Shown in pieces: positions 1 through 9,844 of a DNA stretch of 21,488 nt (the stretch's first letter is position 1; each line of letters starts with the position of its first letter). The notes under the pieces are model-generated. The model made no database searches and was not told where the DNA came from. It saw only the letters and a program-made list of their open reading frames with translations. This DNA is from Cerioporus squamosus. Its lineage: Eukaryota; Basidiomycota; Agaricomycetes; Polyporales; Polyporaceae. The stretch covers positions 1 to 21,488 of the forward strand of contig JABYQS010000468.1 in assembly GCA_022592435.1 (NCBI GenBank), given 5' to 3'. A program made the position numbers and the translations under genes.

Positions 1-1207
1 GGCGAATCCGAGGAAGGACTGTATGTCTCGGACTTTCCGGGGTTCCGGCCACTCGAGAATAATCTTGACCTTGGAGTCGACATCGTGAGTCCTTCGGCGG
101 AGAGGATGTAGCCGAGTACTCGACGGAGTCCGAGTGGAACTCGCACTTGTCGGCGCGAGCATAGAGCTTATGCTTCTGGAGACGTCGTAGGACTATCTTT
201 GACGTGCTTCCGGTGATCGGCGGGGTTGTCGGAGTAGATGAGGATGTCGTCCAGATACACGACGACGCAAACATCTAGCAAGTCGCGAAGATTTCGTTGA
301 CGAAGCGTTGAAAGGCGGCCGAGCGTTAGAAAGTCCGAAAGGCATGACATGCCATTCGAACGATCCATAGCGCGTTCGGAAAGCCGTCTTCCATTCATCT
401 CCGGGGGCTATTCGACTAGGTTGTAAGCATGTCGGAGGTCGATCTTGGTGTAGATCCGAGCCTTCCGCGGAGCGTCGAGGAGGTCCGAGACGAGGGGAAG
501 GGGATAACGGTCCTTCCGAGTGATCTTGTTCAACCCGCGGTAGTCGACGCACAAGCGGAGTGAGCCGTCCTTCTTCTTGACGAATAGGACCGGAGCTCCA
601 CACGGAGAGTTGGAAGGGCGGATGAAACCCGAGCGGAGATTCTCTTCGATGTACTCTCGGAGAGTGTCGAGCTCGAGCTTCGAGAGGGAATAGATAGGTC
701 CGAGGGGTGGAACGGCTCCGTCTTCTAGATCGATTTTGAGGTCGTAGGGACAGTGTTCCGGAAGGGTGTCCGCTCGAGTCTTGCTGAAGACGTCCGCAAC
801 TCTGTGATACTCTTTGGGAACTCCGGGGAGGTCCGGGGGAGCATCGGAAACGGACGAACTCCGAGCGGTAGCGACAGAGGCGGACTTTGCAGACAGGTCT
901 CTCGAGCCCTGGAGCTTACAGGCACGCGCGAATGCGGCTGCTCCGATCAGGGAGACAGAGGGTGCCGGAGGAGAAGGAGTCGACGGATCGAAGTCCGAAG
1001 GGTTCTCCGGACTCGGCAGAGGTGACGTCGGAGATACGGGACGATCTGAGGGCGTAGTCCGGAAGTGGATGCTGTGCTTCTTCCAGTCAATCAAGGGATT
1101 GTAAGCGGAGAGTCAGCTGTATCCGAGAACAGCGGAGACGGATTTGTCGAGCGGAGTGACATAGAAGTCGAGGTTCAGAACTTCCCCGGAGGGAAAGTGG
1201 ACAGGCA
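1..1207 (-). pseudogene. Degenerate gypsy pol (protease remnant and reverse transcriptase)
   Basis: Reading leftwards from about 1207, the frame opens with an ATG overlapping the gag stop and gives MPVHFPSGEVLNLDFYVTPL, the tail of the aspartic-protease region. A TGA follows where the family normally has Trp ([14 protein letters not shown]). The RT N-terminus is clean at 1094-408, with [14 protein letters not shown] and [11 protein letters not shown]. The frame then shifts: [13 protein letters not shown] lies in another frame (about 400-310) and [13 protein letters not shown], the catalytic YLDD box, in a third (about 290-220). At 1-168 at least two more shifts break the segment coding for KCEFHSDSVEY and VRDIQSFLGFA. 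No DSG/DTG protease active site is visible. The product cannot be a working polymerase. RNase H and integrase, if present, lie left of the window. Confidence 0.9.
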
Positions 1208-2638
1208 TTATGGTTTTCGGCCTTTAGCAGCGACGGACTTCTTGGGACAGGCGTCCGCGGTATGTCTGGCGCCACCACAGAAAAGGCACAGATTGTTGGC
1301 GAAACGGCGCTGACGTTCTTCCTGGGTTAACTTGCCGTCCTTGCCCAGCTTATCGGCGTAGGGCTTCGGAGTCTTCGGCGGAGTCTTCGGAGTTCCGGGC
1401 TTCGAAGGGTTCCTCGGAGCGGAGGTTTTCGAAGATGAAGAGGAGTCGCCAGACGCCGGAAAGGAAGATGATGATGTCGGAGACTTAGAGGAGCCGGAGA
1501 TCTTGTTGCTCGAGGATGAAGTCCGAGTCTCACGGTTCTGCTCGGTCTTGCGTTCCCAGTAGCGAGCATTGATGGACTGGGCGAGCTCTTGGAGCTTGTT
1601 CAGGTCCTTCGGCTTGCCGATCTCGGAGATGCGGTCTTTGAGACGAGCCAGAAGTCCCTTGTAGAACTGGTAACAAAGAGCTCTGGGGCCCCACTCGACT
1701 TGAGTAGCGAGTCGTTTGAACTGGGTGATGTATCGAGCAACGCGTTGGTTATCGGACATTGAGAGGTTCTCGAGTTCGTGTTCCACGGTGCCGACGACGT
1801 CATAAGGTCCGAAGTTTGCCCGGAGTTCGTCTTGGAAGACCTCATAGTCCGACAGGAACACCAGTGGGTTGCCGGTCGGAGATTCTAGAAGGAAGGGTTC
1901 GAACCATGCGAGAGCGATGCCCTTAAGATGTGATATCGCGTAGGTGACCTTCTTCTCGTCCGTGTCGAATGTCCGAGGTCGAGCCTTGAAGACGAGCTCT
2001 AACTGGGCGAAGAAAGAATGGAATTTGTTGGTGTCCAATCCGTTGAACGAATCCGGATCCCGGACGTTGTTACGCTCGTAGGAGGCCGACTTGGCGGAGG
2101 AGCTAGCCGGAGCCGGGTTCTGGAGGGATTGGGCGAGCATAATGAGAGCAGCAGCTAAGTCCGGGTTTGTTTGGCTTTGACTGGCTGACTGTGTAGTCGG
2201 GGCCTGAGCCTGAGCTGTGATTTCGGAGGTTGCCTGGGTGGTTCCGGGGGTTCCGTGCTGGGTAGCGGCCTGAGACGAACCTTGGGTTGGCTGAGCTGCG
2301 GTCTGAGTTGACTGAGCTGCAGTCCGGACGACGGGTTGGAGAGGTCCGGTAACCGAGGTCGACTGAGTCCAAGCCGGAGCAGGCCCAGAGGTCGAGGCCA
2401 ACAGTCCTTGGGACGGAGTCCGGTAGAGGCGTGAGGAGGAGGCGAAAGGGTTGGACGGAGATACCATGGAGGCTGGGGGCTGCTCCGGAGATACGGCGCG
2501 TGTAGATTCAGTCGAAGACGCGGTGTCTCCGAGCTGGAAAGAAGCTACTCCACGGCGAGTAGGAGTCTCCGGAGGAGCCGAAAGAGTGCTTCCGCGATGA
2601 GCCGTGAATCCTAGGAAGGAGGAATCCTCGTCGTGCAT
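1208..2638 (-). CDS. gag: Gypsy Gag-like capsid/nucleocapsid protein
   Basis: This is an uninterrupted 476-residue frame. The first 190 or so residues are low-complexity Ser/Thr/Gln/Ala-rich. A retrotransposon gag domain follows at about residues 195-300 (PDSFNGLDTNKFHSFFAQLE, then GIALAWFEPF). A Ser/Lys/Pro-rich linker comes next, then one zinc knuckle near the C-terminus (C451-x2-C454-x4-H459-x4-C464, CLFCGGARHTADAC). Gag forms the virus-like particle and binds element RNA. The ATG at 2638 lies only 29 nt inside the LTR edge, a very short leader. The stop overlaps the ATG of the pol remnant (TAATG), so pol may have been translated by reinitiation. Gag remains open although pol is wrecked. 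It may be transcribed from the adjacent LTR, but that is not shown by the sequence. Confidence 0.88.
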   Translation of the reverse strand: MHDEDSSFLGFTAHRGSTLSAPPETPTRRGVASFQLGDTASSTESTRAVSPEQPPASMVSPSNPFASSSRLYRTPSQGLLASTSGPAPAWTQSTSVTGPLQPVVRTAAQSTQTAAQPTQGSSQAATQHGTPGTTQATSEITAQAQAPTTQSASQSQTNPDLAAALIMLAQSLQNPAPASSSAKSASYERNNVRDPDSFNGLDTNKFHSFFAQLELVFKARPRTFDTDEKKVTYAISHLKGIALAWFEPFLLESPTGNPLVFLSDYEVFQDELRANFGPYDVVGTVEHELENLSMSDNQRVARYITQFKRLATQVEWGPRALCYQFYKGLLARLKDRISEIGKPKDLNKLQELAQSINARYWERKTEQNRETRTSSSSNKISGSSKSPTSSSSFPASGDSSSSSKTSAPRNPSKPGTPKTPPKTPKPYADKLGKDGKLTQEERQRRFANNLCLFCGGARHTADACPKKSVAAKGRKP

Positions 2639-2640
2639 AG

Positions 2641-2667
2641 CGAATCCTCAGTGGAGGTCTGATATAC
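2641..2667 (-). promoter_or_regulatory. Candidate primer-binding site, possibly self-priming
   Basis: The bases just inside the LTR read GTATATCAGACCTCCACTGA on the element strand. I see no match to a tRNA 3' end starting TGG. The complement of this segment contains TCTGATAT and, 5 nt away, CTCAGT. Both occur joined, CTCAGTTCTGATAT, at 3020-3033 inside the LTR, close to the expected start of the transcript. That arrangement is what Tf1/sushi-type elements use: the RNA 5' end folds back to prime. Confidence 0.4.
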
Positions 2668-3387
2668 TGTTAAGACTGTGCATGCCAAGTCAAACTCCGG
2701 AAGGAAGTCCAAAGTCCAAAGTCCGAAGGCAGCGCGGGAGTGAATACTTCGGCGAAGTTATTGACCAACGCCCTGAGGAGACGCAAGTTGTCTTCTATTT
2801 GCAAAGGAACAGAACTCTGGAGTTTATACCGGAGTAAGCAACGAAGGAGGAAGTCAAGCAGAGAGGGAACCAGAGGGTCAGAAGCCGAGTGACCAGAGTC
2901 GGAAGACGGAGGTCGGAGGTCAGAGGTCAGAAGTCCGGACGGAGGTGCGGACGAGTTAGAAGAGAATGCAATGGATTGAGTTGTTGATACCGAGAAGGAT
3001 AAGAGGAAAGTAAACGAGATATCAGAACTGAGGTCTAAGGGAGAATACAAGCAGGCTTAAATGCCAAAGTCCGGAGGTCCGAAAGGAGTAAGCTAAAAGT
3101 AGAGACAGGAGTCGGAGTCCGGTGCCAAGGCAGAAGCAAGTAAGTAGCCAATAGGAAATGGAGGTAAGTGCGGATACAAGTGGATACAAACGCGGATACA
3201 AACGGGTAGTACTATCGGGACTGCGGAGGTGATCGGAGTCCGAGGGGGACGGATAGTAAGGGGTAAGTATCGAAGTAAGGATGAGTCATAACAAAGGAAT
3301 GAGGAAGTAAGTATGAGTCAACGGACGAACCGGAGTACGGTCGGAGTTGAGTCCGGAGTTGGGTGACTTGGAGCATGGGATGTAACA
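2668..3387 (-). repeat. Gypsy 5' LTR (720 bp)
   Basis: On the plus strand the block starts TGTTAAGA and ends ATGTAACA, so its outer ends form a short inverted repeat (TGTTA...TAACA) with the TG...CA rule. It lies immediately upstream of gag. On the minus strand it begins TGTTACATCCCATGCTCC. A TATA-like ATTTAAG (about 3057-3063) precedes the CTCAGTTCTGATAT segment (3020-3033), which may be the transcript start. The boundaries are inferred from the ends and gag position because no second LTR is available to compare. Confidence 0.7.
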
Positions 3388-3519
3388 GTACCCCTATGAA
3401 ACCCGACAGGCGTGGATGCACGTGCTGTACTTGGTTCCGGTAGGTCCCAATCGCCCGTGGTCCAGGCCATGATGTAATCGGGGTGGTGAACCTCGAGCGC
3501 CAAGCGGGACTTGAGGGCG

Positions 3520-3605
3520 GGGGCAAGGGGGAATCAAACTTGTGACCGTGCAAGCCGAAAACCGCCCACAAAAGGGTCTGGCATACCACTCTGCCAGCCT
3601 ACCCC
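3520..3605 (-). pseudogene. tRNA-like sequence (decayed tRNA or SINE head)
   Basis: On the minus strand the sequence starts GGGGTAGGCTGGCAGAGTGG, a good RNA polymerase III A box of the Leu/Ser type. About 45 nt later comes GTTTGATTCCC, a B-box match with C56 changed to T. A 7-bp acceptor stem is possible (GGGGTAG with TTGCCCC, two wobble pairs) and the D stem TGGC/GCCA is intact. There is room for a long variable arm. The T stem is broken (ACAAG against CCCCC) and the anticodon arm does not fold well, so it is not a working tRNA. About 130 bp of unrelated GC-rich sequence separates it from the gypsy LTR (3388-3519), as the body of a SINE would. Confidence 0.45.
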
Positions 3606-3646
3606 CTGGGCACCTCCCTCTTGGGTGGTGAGCATGACCAGTAGGG

Positions 3647-3706
3647 TGTGGAATTAGAACATAACTTCATCTGAGATGTGGAATCAAAACATCACTTCAT
3701 AAGATG
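3647..3706. repeat. Two 30-bp imperfect tandem copies
   Basis: Both copies start TGTGGAAT and share the ACTTCAT core; about 23 of 30 positions agree. It is a simple local duplication with no assigned role. Confidence 0.55.
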
Positions 3707-5387
3707 ACCTTAGGTGGCCTGAAGGTTATCAACACTGTCTTGCTGCCTCAGAGGAGGAAAGTGTTCATGGATGATAGAAGAGGTTGGGAATTAGATATCA
3801 GTACTGATAGCCACAAGCATTGGATCTCTTATCTGCCCAACAGACAATGCCTCTCCCTTCTCACCCTTGTTCTTCCTAGTCATTTCTGTGCAGCCTCTCT
3901 TTCTGATTCTATTTTACATGTACAAGAGGTGTGTCATATACCAAGCTGGCATGTCTGCAGTCAGAAGGGTACAGACTTGTAAGTTGAAACCATGTTGGTT
4001 TCCAAATTATGATTGATGAGATACAAAGAGTTCATTTTCTATAGTATATCTCAAGTTAAATGCCATTACACAAAACAATGTCTATGGGAATTGCATTACA
4101 ACTATGATTACTTTTGTTAACAGTTTTACTTATAATCACCTGACCATCATCAATACCAAAACTTACTGACCTAGACACTCTCATAGGGTTAAGGTTTCCT
4201 TTTTGAACATGGTTTGAGTGTTTGTGTGCTAGCTCCAACTACCATGCAATGATTTATAAACTGATATGCAACATAAGCACTCAAAATCTGATATATACAA
4301 GGTGCTCAAGCTGAGCTGGCCATGCGCTCAGACAAAGCAAGCTTGGTTTGGGCACTAGTTGCTTATGTCAGCCATAAAGTGGAAATCTCACAATCAGCCA
4401 CATCTGACAGTGTTGAGTACATACTACACAATTACAGTTAAGTACATACCTGATCATTGTTATCATCAATTGTCTTTGCTGGTGACTCACAGCTCAATAG
4501 TTACCATCTGATGTCACTCCAACCATAGCAACAAGGTGGATTACTGCTTGAGCTCGTGGATGACAAGCATACTAGTATAGAGATTGATTGTACTTGGTAA
4601 ACTTGACTCATATATGCTCAAATATAGTCAATTATCAGTTGACAAGCTATACTCTGAAGTCTATAGTGCTTTGATCCTATCAGTCATGTAATAGCTATGA
4701 GTGTGTCTCAATGGCACTTTGGCTCAATAGTATATATAATCACCTCTAGATAGTGGATACAGCAGTATGCAACTCATGAAATAGTCTCAGAAGTACATTG
4801 CCTGGTATATATCAATTTATATAACATTTTCATGTTTACAAGCACTGCCTTCAAGAACCTTATTACATATAGATATAATACATAGTGGACTAATTGTGTA
4901 AACTGTTGTCTGATACAGGCTAACATCAGCTATGAGTACTAGATGGAGTGCTTTTTACACCTCTAGCAACATAGCTCAGTGGAGTGTTGACAAACATAGT
5001 TAATTATTAGAGAAGCGCTGCACTGCACAGCTGTAACCTTGTGTGCAGATTTCTCAACTGTTTGCAAAGAAGGGCTCTTGGAAGTAATGCATGTCATATG
5101 GTGTGACGATAGAAGGAGATTGTGGTGGATAAAGGGATAAAAATGGAATTTGAGTATGAGTCTTGTCATGACAACTATGTACTCATGACATGAACATTCA
5201 TCTGGGTGGCAAAGGCAGCAGTATTGTGATCGATGAGTGTAAAAAAAAAAATTGTCCTTTATGTGGAGATACACCAATAGATGCCGTGATGTGAATCGAT
5301 CCCTATGGGAAAACATTCACACTCCGATTACTTCAATCAACAGCTTTGCTTACTATTACATCATCACAGATAAGAACTTTACTTACA

Positions 5388-5417
5388 CCCTAAACACCCA
5401 ATCTGGGTTAGGGTTTC
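5388..5417. repeat. Telomere-like inverted motif
   Basis: ACCCTAAACACCCA is followed within a few bases by TGGGTTAGGGTTT. The two arms form an imperfect palindrome built from the TTAGGG unit used at telomeres of most filamentous fungi. It is only one to two units per arm, so chance or a transposon end is as likely as a true interstitial telomere. Confidence 0.35.
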
Positions 5418-5631
5418 CATATGCAAATGTTCGCTGTTGGCTGGTATACAAATGTATTAATAACTAGCTTACCCCTGGTTTTTGGCCAGCATATAGCTGG
5501 CATAGATGTTGATAGTAACAAGCACCAGCGGTCTCTGATGGTTATAGCAAACATACAGGCAAGGTGTTCTAGGTATTCCAAGGCACAACAAATTATGTCT
5601 GGAGGTTTAGGTCCAATTAATTGGCAGGAGA

Positions 5632-5879
5632 TACTGTAGAGTTTCGACCGATGCGGCGCGTCACAGGTCACAGGGACCTCCGCCGCACCGCATCGTGCTG
5701 TAGGTCACAGGTCACGGCCCCTTTGGGGCCCCCATTTTCGCGTTTTGGCTCGGTTTTCGGGCGTTTAGCAGGCCAAATCAGGCAAATTTTGGGCGCCTCC
5801 GCTCCGCTCCGGCGACTGCGGGCGGTTACAGGTCACACCCCGCTGGGGCCTGCACCGCATCGGTCGAAACTCTACAGTA
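5632..5879. mobile_element. GC-rich MITE with perfect 25-bp inverted ends and TA flanks
   Basis: The left end 5632-5656 (starting TACTGTAGAGTTTCGACCGA) is a perfect reverse complement of the right end 5855-5879. The unit is 248 bp including the outer TA dinucleotides, which suits a TA target duplication of the Tc1/mariner type. The interior has no coding capacity. It contains several copies of GGTCACAGG and its complement and a palindrome GGCCCCTTTGGGGCCCC. Composition jumps from AT-rich to strongly GC-rich exactly at the ends, which supports the boundaries. Confidence 0.85.
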
Positions 5880-5939
5880 CAGGACGTGTAATGTGGGTAG
5901 GTGCCGAGACCATATTCCTTGCTCACTATCACAATAAAT

Positions 5940-6650
5940 CCCATCAGTAGCGCACTACAGACTGCATGACTGCGCAACATATACACTTGCCACCGGCATC
6001 CGGATGCTTTTGCTTGATAGCAGTCCATGCACTTCCAGATTAGCATGAACAGAGATGCTTGATGACAACTGTGGCCTCTTTTGCTGCATTGTTTGCAAGC
6101 AATACCGTGAATCTTCTTCAGGATTTGAATGTAGTCCTCTTGCAGCTGACTGATGTCCAGTTTTTTGGACAAGCGGACATCTGTGATGCACCAGAGGTTG
6201 CGGAATGTGTAAATAAATGGCTTGGTGCTGCCAACCTGGCAGTCTGCGCGCTGAGAGCGGCTTCTCGGGAGATCTGCAAGGTGTTCTATGATGGGAGATC
6301 TAATGGTTAGTCACCCTTCAATTAAGCAGTGTCACCTGTATGGCGTACCGCATTGCCGCGGCAAGTCCAACAGCCCCTGTGTTATCCTCTTCCCGCTTTG
6401 CTGCTGCCAACTCCGTGAAAGCTCCTGCGCCCCGTGTCTGACCCTCTGCAACTTTGTCATCCCCCAGAGGCCATGCCTCCAGTGCAGATATTTGGTCTTC
6501 GTGTTTGATTGAGGACATGACGGTCAGGGAGTAAGAGGACATGGACATAAGTAGATGGCGGTGGCAGAGTAGAAGCTTGAAGGGCCACACGTGCCATTTT
6601 GGTTCCCTCCCAAGTCCGTTCTTTGCGCCTTGAGTCCCTTGACAGCGCAC
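5940..6650 (-). pseudogene. Remnant of a Cys-rich fungal coding sequence, function unknown
   Basis: At about 6172-5985 the minus strand reads DISQLQEDYIQILKKIHGIA followed by CKQCSKRGHSC, ten residues, then CMDCYQAKASGC. This C-x2-C-x6-C / C-x2-C-x6-C layout, after an amphipathic helix, resembles the paired cysteine clusters at the ends of many uncharacterised basidiomycete proteins. A second open segment upstream (6650-6318), with the stretch TELAAAKREEDNTGAVGL, may belong to the same gene. A 36-nt intron-like gap (GTGACA...TGACTAACCATTAG) follows it, but the reading frames do not join cleanly. No start or complete gene model can be given. The 3' side runs into the 5632-5879 MITE, whose insertion may have broken the gene. 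Confidence 0.35.
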
Positions 6651-6870
6651 GGGAAATGTTGAGCTTCAATATGTCATTCTGGGTGCTAATGATGCATATG
6701 CTAGTACAAAGGGTGAATACAGGATGACCACCAATGATACAGTTGCTGCCACACCATCGCCAATGGTCCTTGCAAGCACATCACAGATGGAGAGGCAGTA
6801 AGTAGTGTAGTCCCTGAGATGTGCAAGGAGACTGTTGGCATGTTGCTGCAACAGTCTGGGTGTGTATATA

Positions 6871-7226
6871 TGTTAGCTGCAGTGCACCTCTGCGATCACA
6901 ATGGCCTATGTCAAGCTCTGTGAAGTCTCAGGACTCCAGAGCTCGACGAGCGCGCTGTCTACGGTGCAAGTTACATAAACTATACAGTACCAGCAGCCAC
7001 AGCACCCAGGAAATCAACAAAAAGCGAAAAGTAAAAATCAGTGAAGAAGAGGTCAAGTGTTCAATCCCGGGAGTGTGCAAAGAATAAAATATGAAGAAGC
7101 ACCAATATCTATGAAGGCGTCAACTATTTATGTGAAGCGCTGATAGAGCGCACTGCAATAGTCCCCTGGTGCAAGTATGGACTTGATGCGGGCACAGGAA
7201 CCGGAGATAGAACTCCGAGTTCAACA
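6871..7226 (-). repeat. Solo copia LTR, inverse orientation
   Basis: The 356-bp block is the reverse complement of the LTRs of the copia element at 9537-15296. On the plus strand it starts TGTTAGCTGCAGTG and ends CTCCGAGTTCAACA. It lacks the MITE found in the 5' LTR, so it shows the uninterrupted LTR. The flanks are ATATA on the left and GTATA on the right, a 4/5 match to a 5-bp target duplication, as expected after LTR-LTR recombination of an old insertion. Small frames inside it are not genes. Confidence 0.9.
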
Positions 7227-9536
7227 GTATAGGGATGTCGCCACATCTGTACTTGCCTGCAAGTCACTGCTGTGCTGCGCAGGCTTATCCTAGCACGCAA
7301 GCTGTGACTCCCGTGCAGCATGGCATAATCAGTCGGGTGCAATGAGTAAGCATGGGTGCTGTGAGCAGTTCGGTTGTGATGACGGTGTCGGAGAGTCACT
7401 GCAGCATCAGTGGCAATGGCAGTGGTGAAGTTCTTGTTCCAACCCATGCCACGGTTCTTCTCGAACTGCTCGGTTCAATGTAAGAGGTGTTTGTTTAAAC
7501 CAGAAACATTCAGTGTAGCTTGTAACGCTTAGTTTGAGGGCGATAGGGTGGGGTTTGGGCAGGCTAGGGTAGTCTGAGTGGGCGGGACTGGCCGAGGGAA
7601 CTGGTCTGTCGAGCTAGGCGAGCCGGTGTTTCCTGTGTCCGACGCAGTGCGGAGTTGTGGAGCTTGTAGGTGCTGATTACAGGTGGTTGAGTTGGCGGGG
7701 GGACTGGTGTTGGCCAGGAATTCGAGGTGGTGTGTGGGTGCGCCATGAGATGGTGACCATGATGTGACTCTCGACCTCGGCAAATTGGCACAAAACAAGT
7801 CTGGCCTACCTTGGAGAAGTACGCACGGGGTTTTGGAAGCCGTTCAGGCCGTGTGCGGCTGTTGCGGGCGAGCAGTCTGTATAATGGTGTGCGGGTGATC
7901 AGTAAATCGAGAGTAGCACGATGTGCCGTCCGTCGATTCGCACAGCAGAGACACCGTCCACTTCGTGTAGCATGTAGCTATCAAATGTGCCATGTTACAC
8001 CTTGTGCAACTGTATGTGTGGGTGCGGTGGCCATGCTTGTGGAGGGCGCAGAGAAGCACTCTTGCGCGTGTTTCCATCATTGTGTGGGTTATGTAGAGGC
8101 CTTCAAGCACACTTGAAGATGGGTTTCCTGTGGTATGCGGCCAGGGCAGGTGGGTTCACATGCGTGCGCTAGGACACATCATGCACATCGTCGACGCGGC
8201 AGGGATGAGCAGAAGAGCATGGACTAGCAGAGAGTGATGCATCAGCGCCATGTAGACCATGCTTTGAGGGCGGAATGACGTACCTTCATGAGCAGCGTGG
8301 CGAGGCATGGCTTGGGCACAGCATACAATGTGACCTGGGCTTGCAGACACTTGAAACATGGTTGAAGGGACTTACCAATACTGTATGAATGCTCCGGAAG
8401 CGTGGATAGTCTTCGCATGAGTGTAACAGGTGGGACACGAGTTGGCCATCCGAGTGCAGGATTGTGCTGGAGGTCTGTAGCGTGTTTTGCACAGGGTTGT
8501 ATTAATCCAGCGTCACACATACATTTTTTGAATATACATCACATTGTACGCTGCTGGGGCACAATGCAAGCACATGCAGGACGTCCTGGCATGCGGTAGA
8601 GGGGAAGAGGACAGCAGGAAACAGGGGAGGAAGCGGAAGGGGAGCCAGGCGGTGGCCAGGCGAATGACAGCTAGCAAAGGACGGACACAGGTGGGTTTGA
8701 GGTCTTGAGAGGATGTGGAGCAGCCTTGGGCAAGTTGAGGGACAGTGATCAGAGTGCGGCCGAGAGAACAAAGAGAGCGCGAACGCAATGGAGCAGCAAC
8801 CGAGAGAGTGAGACTGCAGGGCAACGGGTACGCATGCTGTTGTCCATAGACAGGGCTCCTCTATATCAGCTATGTGCTCTGGAGGTGTGGGCGCTGTATC
8901 CATGCTTCTGGCGCAGACAGAGGAGGTTCACATTCGGGTGCATGCCCAGCGGTTGGGAAGACATCTGCATACAGCGAGCCTGGAAACCATGAAGACATGT
9001 ACCTAGTCCCCACATATACCTCACAGCTCCTTTGTCCTACATGTCGAAGCGGCCACAGCCTCACCAGCCGTCTCCTGGACGTGATTGGAGGTCCTTACTT
9101 ATAATCACTGACCTTTGATTTCCTCGACATCACAATCTTCCCAATGGTTGTAGTATGGTGGGAAGAGGAGGGCAACTCATGGCGAGGACTCTACTGAGAA
9201 GACAGTCGCAAGAAGCAGCACGCCGCATCACAGCATAGGAAGCCAGAGCAAGGCAGCGGGCGCACCTGTCGGTGTTATCGCATCTTGCTCTGATTGGCTG
9301 ACTGGGTGTTGTGCGCCCTCTCTGGGGTTTACAAAACCCGTGCCTAGCACTGGGCAGCCGTACTCTGTGCATTCTTGGCGCGTTTAGTCTTCCCTGCAAC
9401 CCCCCACGGTCCTGCCTTCACATGCTGAAACTAATGTCCGCTTTCTACAGGTGCCTGCCTTCTGAACGCCACACTGCAATGCGTTCGATCATAGATGCGC
9501 AAAATTTCATCAGTATAAGATGAATGGAGCTGGCAT
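7227..9536. other. 2.3 kb without recognisable features
   Basis: Many short frames exist on both strands, for example a Pro-rich one at 7529-7798 on minus. None shows a known domain, a convincing exon chain or family resemblance. I see no RNA gene and no repeat shared with the rest of the window. It may be decayed intergenic or unrecognised transposon sequence. Confidence 0.5.
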
Positions 9537-9844
9537 TGTTGAACTCGGAGCTCTATCTCCGGTTCCTGTGCCCGCGTCAAGTCCATACTTGCACCAGGGG
9601 ACTATTGCAGTGCGCTCTATTGGCGCTCCACACGACTACTTGACGCCTTTATTCCTCTTCGAGATATTGGCACTTCTTCATATTTTATTCTTTGCACACT
9701 CCCGGGATTGAACACTTGACCTCTTGGTCTTCACTGATTTTTCACTTTTCGCTTTTGTTGATTTCCTGGGCGTTGTGGCTGCTGGTACTGTATAGCTTAT
9801 GTAACCCGCACCGTAGACAGCGCGCTCGTCGAGCTCTGGAGTCC

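Larger units (their letters stand above)
1..3387 (-). mobile_element. Ty3/gypsy LTR retrotransposon, chromovirus/Tf1-like, 5' part only
   Basis: The order on the minus strand is LTR (2668-3387), short leader, gag (1208-2638), then a decayed pol running off the window at base 1. Gag with a CCHC knuckle followed by an RT with the YLDD box and the phrase DWKKHSIHF before the RT are typical of fungal gypsy elements. The element is dead: the catalytic part of the protease is missing and pol has several frameshifts and a nonsense codon. The 3' LTR and the target duplication lie outside the window, so length and age cannot be given. Confidence 0.9.
3607..5631. other. AT-rich stretch without recognisable genes
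   Basis: Base composition drops clearly below that of the flanking retrotransposons. The open frames here (for example 3704-3982 on plus, 4963-5316 on minus) have no recognisable domain and look like chance frames. Visible small features are a 30-bp imperfect tandem duplication at 3647-3706 and a telomere-like inverted motif near 5388-5417. Nothing else can be supported. Confidence 0.6.

Noticed and set aside
3520..3605. Functional tRNA gene
   Set aside because: The T stem does not pair and the anticodon arm does not fold; only the A and B boxes, acceptor and D stems survive.
3704..3982. 92-codon frame in the AT-rich stretch
   Set aside because: No domain, no splice partners, and composition typical of the surrounding non-coding sequence.
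3646..5395. Possible DNA transposon with TAGGGTGT ends
   Set aside because: Only eight bases pair at the ends and the flanks show no duplication.
6821..7087. 88-codon frame on plus
   Set aside because: It lies mostly inside the solo LTR and reads its reverse complement; not a gene.
7529..7798. Pro/Ser/Thr-rich frame on minus as a secreted or mating protein gene
   Set aside because: No signal peptide, no Cys pattern, no CAAX end and no exon context; low-complexity frame in GC-rich DNA.
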